In this document: piece after piece, positions 61,033-62,157 of the stretch | Numbering within the stretch: position 1 is the stretch's first letter | Layout: each line of letters opens with the position of its first letter | NCBI GenBank assembly: GCA_002473385.1 | Contig: DKTR01000104.1 | Coordinates: forward strand, 1-62,157 | From: Lachnospiraceae bacterium UBA7225 | GTDB taxonomy: Bacteria; Bacillota; Clostridia; Lachnospirales; Lachnospiraceae | Direction: 5' to 3' | DNA: 62,157 nucleotides | The notes under the pieces: model-generated | What the model was told of the DNA's origin: nothing | The model's input: the letters and a program-made list of their open reading frames with translations, nothing else | Database searches by the model: none | Position numbers and translations under genes: made by a program

Positions 61033-62157
61033 TCAGGCATTGAGAATCTCCATAAATTCCTCGCCCGTAATTGTCTCCCGCTCATAGAGGAACTTCGCCA
61101 GCTCATCCAGCTTGCTGCGGTTGTCCAGAAGAATCTGTACTGCTTTTGCATGCTGCCTCCTTATCAGCTCTTTCACCTGGCGGTCTACCTCGGTCTGTGT
61201 CTCTGCTGAGCAGATCAGTGACGCATCGCCCCCGAGATACTGGTTGCTGACGGTCTCCAGAGCCATCATATCAAATTCCTCACTCATACCGTAACGTGTG
61301 ATCATGGCGCGCGCCAGCTTTGTCGCCTGTTCAATATCGTTGGAGGCACCGGTCGTCACAGAGCCGAAAATAATTTCCTCTGCTGCACGGCCGCCCGCAA
61401 AGGTGGCTATCTTGTTCTCAATTTCCTCCTTGTTCATCAGATAATGGTTACCCTCCTCCACCTGCATTGTGTAACCAAGGGCACCGGAGGTACGCGGAAT
61501 AATGGTAATCTTCTGCACCGGTGCAGAATTCGTCTGCTTCGCCGCCACCAGAGCATGTCCGATCTCGTGATAAGAAACAATCAGCTTTTCCTGCGTTGTA
61601 AGGATCGCGTTCTTCTTCTGGTAGCCCGCGATTACCACCTCAATGCTTTCCTCCAGATCCGCCTGTGTCGCATATTTGCGTTTGTCACGCACGGCACGCA
61701 GCGCAGCTTCGTTGATGATGTTGGCAAGTTCCGCCCCGGAAGCGCCTGATGCCATCCGTGCGATCTTGCCGAAATCGACATTCTCTGCCAGCTTGATCTT
61801 CTTTGCATGCACCTTCAAAATCTCCTCGCGGCCCTTTAAATCAGGAAGTTCTACCGGTACGCGGCGGTCGAATCGGCCCGGTCTTGTCAGCGCCGGATCG
61901 AGAGCTTCCGGCCGGTTTGTCGCTGCCAGAATAATGACGCCGGTGTTCCCCTCAAAGCCGTCCATTTCTGTCAGAAGCTGGTTTAAGGTCTGCTCACGCT
62001 CATCGTTGCCGCCCATCTGACCGTCACGCTTTTTGCCGATTGCGTCAATCTCGTCAATAAATACAATACACGGTGCTTTCTCCTTCGCCTGGCTGAACAG
62101 GTCGCGCACCTTGGATGCGCCCATGCCGACAAACATTTCCACAAATTCCGAGCCGGA
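61033..62157 (-). CDS. ftsH: ATP-dependent zinc metalloprotease FtsH (3' part, runs off the window)
   Basis: C-terminal 374 codons of FtsH; the reading frame is open to the window edge. Visible are the pore region SGSEFVEMFVGMGASKVRDLF, Walker B CIVFIDEIDAIG, the second region of homology ATNRPEALDPALTRPGRFDR and the zinc motif HEIGHALV (family usually HEAGH). A further acidic ligand lies in the later helix (NDIEQATKLARAMITRYGMS). The membrane segments and Walker A lie outside the window. It degrades membrane and short-lived cytosolic proteins. Confidence 0.96.
   Translation of the reverse strand, partial: SGSEFVEMFVGMGASKVRDLFSQAKEKAPCIVFIDEIDAIGKKRDGQMGGNDEREQTLNQLLTEMDGFEGNTGVIILAATNRPEALDPALTRPGRFDRRVPVELPDLKGREEILKVHAKKIKLAENVDFGKIARMASGASGAELANIINEAALRAVRDKRKYATQADLEESIEVVIAGYQKKNAILTTQEKLIVSYHEIGHALVAAKQTNSAPVQKITIIPRTSGALGYTMQVEEGNHYLMNKEEIENKIATFAGGRAAEEIIFGSVTTGASNDIEQATKLARAMITRYGMSEEFDMMALETVSNQYLGGDASLICSAETQTEVDRQVKELIRRQHAKAVQILLDNRSKLDELAKFLYERETITGEEFMEILNA

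Noticed and set aside
1..62157. CRISPR array, prophage or insertion sequence
   Set aside because: No regularly spaced repeats with unique spacers, no integrase or transposase gene, and no terminal inverted repeats with target duplications were seen.

Overview
The window looks like a chromosomal segment of a spore-forming, monoderm Clostridia, most likely Lachnospiraceae. The evidence is a SigG-type sporulation sigma factor, a YlmC/YmxH-type protein, a small cysteine protein of the DUF6472 type, a DUF5716/DUF5717-type locus, clostridial short ThiC, Gram-positive ribosome binding sites (GGAGG) and intrinsic terminators. No rRNA, tRNA, CRISPR array, prophage or insertion sequence was recognised.

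Layout. 0-1 kb: a DUF134-NifX fusion with a His/Cys tail. 1-10 kb: a self-contained mannitol-type PTS locus on the minus strand (mtlA IICB, mtlR regulator, mtlF IIA, 1-phosphofructokinase-type PfkB, SorE-like zinc dehydrogenase, HPr, EI). It has two matched operator/promoter modules, and its regulator gene contains an in-frame TAG. 10-16 kb: SGNH hydrolase, membrane protein, M19 dipeptidase, small DUF6472-like protein, YkgJ protein, EamA exporter, zinc-finger lipoprotein and a thioredoxin-reductase-like flavoprotein. 16-29 kb: TPP riboswitch plus thiT, an HD phosphohydrolase, lysA with a divergent LysR gene, a HAD protein lacking its cap, XRE, purA, AraC with a divergent MFS gene, and thiC-thiM-thiE-thiD under a second TPP riboswitch. 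29-44 kb: a large carbohydrate locus with two RbsABC-type importers, ROK and DeoR regulators, FGGY kinase, RpiB-type isomerase, DhnA/LsrF-fold protein, Gfo/Idh oxidoreductase, amidohydrolase and MBL hydrolase. 44-51 kb: PHP phosphatase, Uma2 protein, purB, Rpn/PD-(D/E)XK protein and purF with a hairpin-rich upstream region. 51-53.5 kb: a polar amino-acid-type ABC transporter whose binding protein appears circularly permuted. 53.5-62 kb: a three-gene locus of unknown function (TPR-like, actin/Hsp70-like DUF5716, giant DUF5717), then nrdR, ylmC, sigG and a partial ftsH.

How the genes work together. The PTS locus would phosphorylate and import a polyol or ketose and feed it through a dehydrogenase and a 1-phosphofructokinase-type enzyme to a bisphosphate; it carries its own EI and HPr. 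The thiamine genes give pyrimidine synthesis (ThiC, ThiD), thiazole salvage (ThiM), coupling (ThiE) and thiamine uptake (ThiT). The 29-44 kb locus is a substrate-unknown catabolic island with importers, a kinase, an isomerase and an oxidoreductase. Its aldolase-fold member lacks the Schiff-base lysine.

Most notable points: (1) the binding protein at 51179-51967 has lobe order C-half then N-half; (2) the DhnA-fold protein at 37955-38767 has lost its catalytic lysine; (3) an actin-like/giant-solenoid operon lies at 53510-59051; (4) the mtlR-type activator is interrupted by a single amber codon while its two presumed operators are intact.
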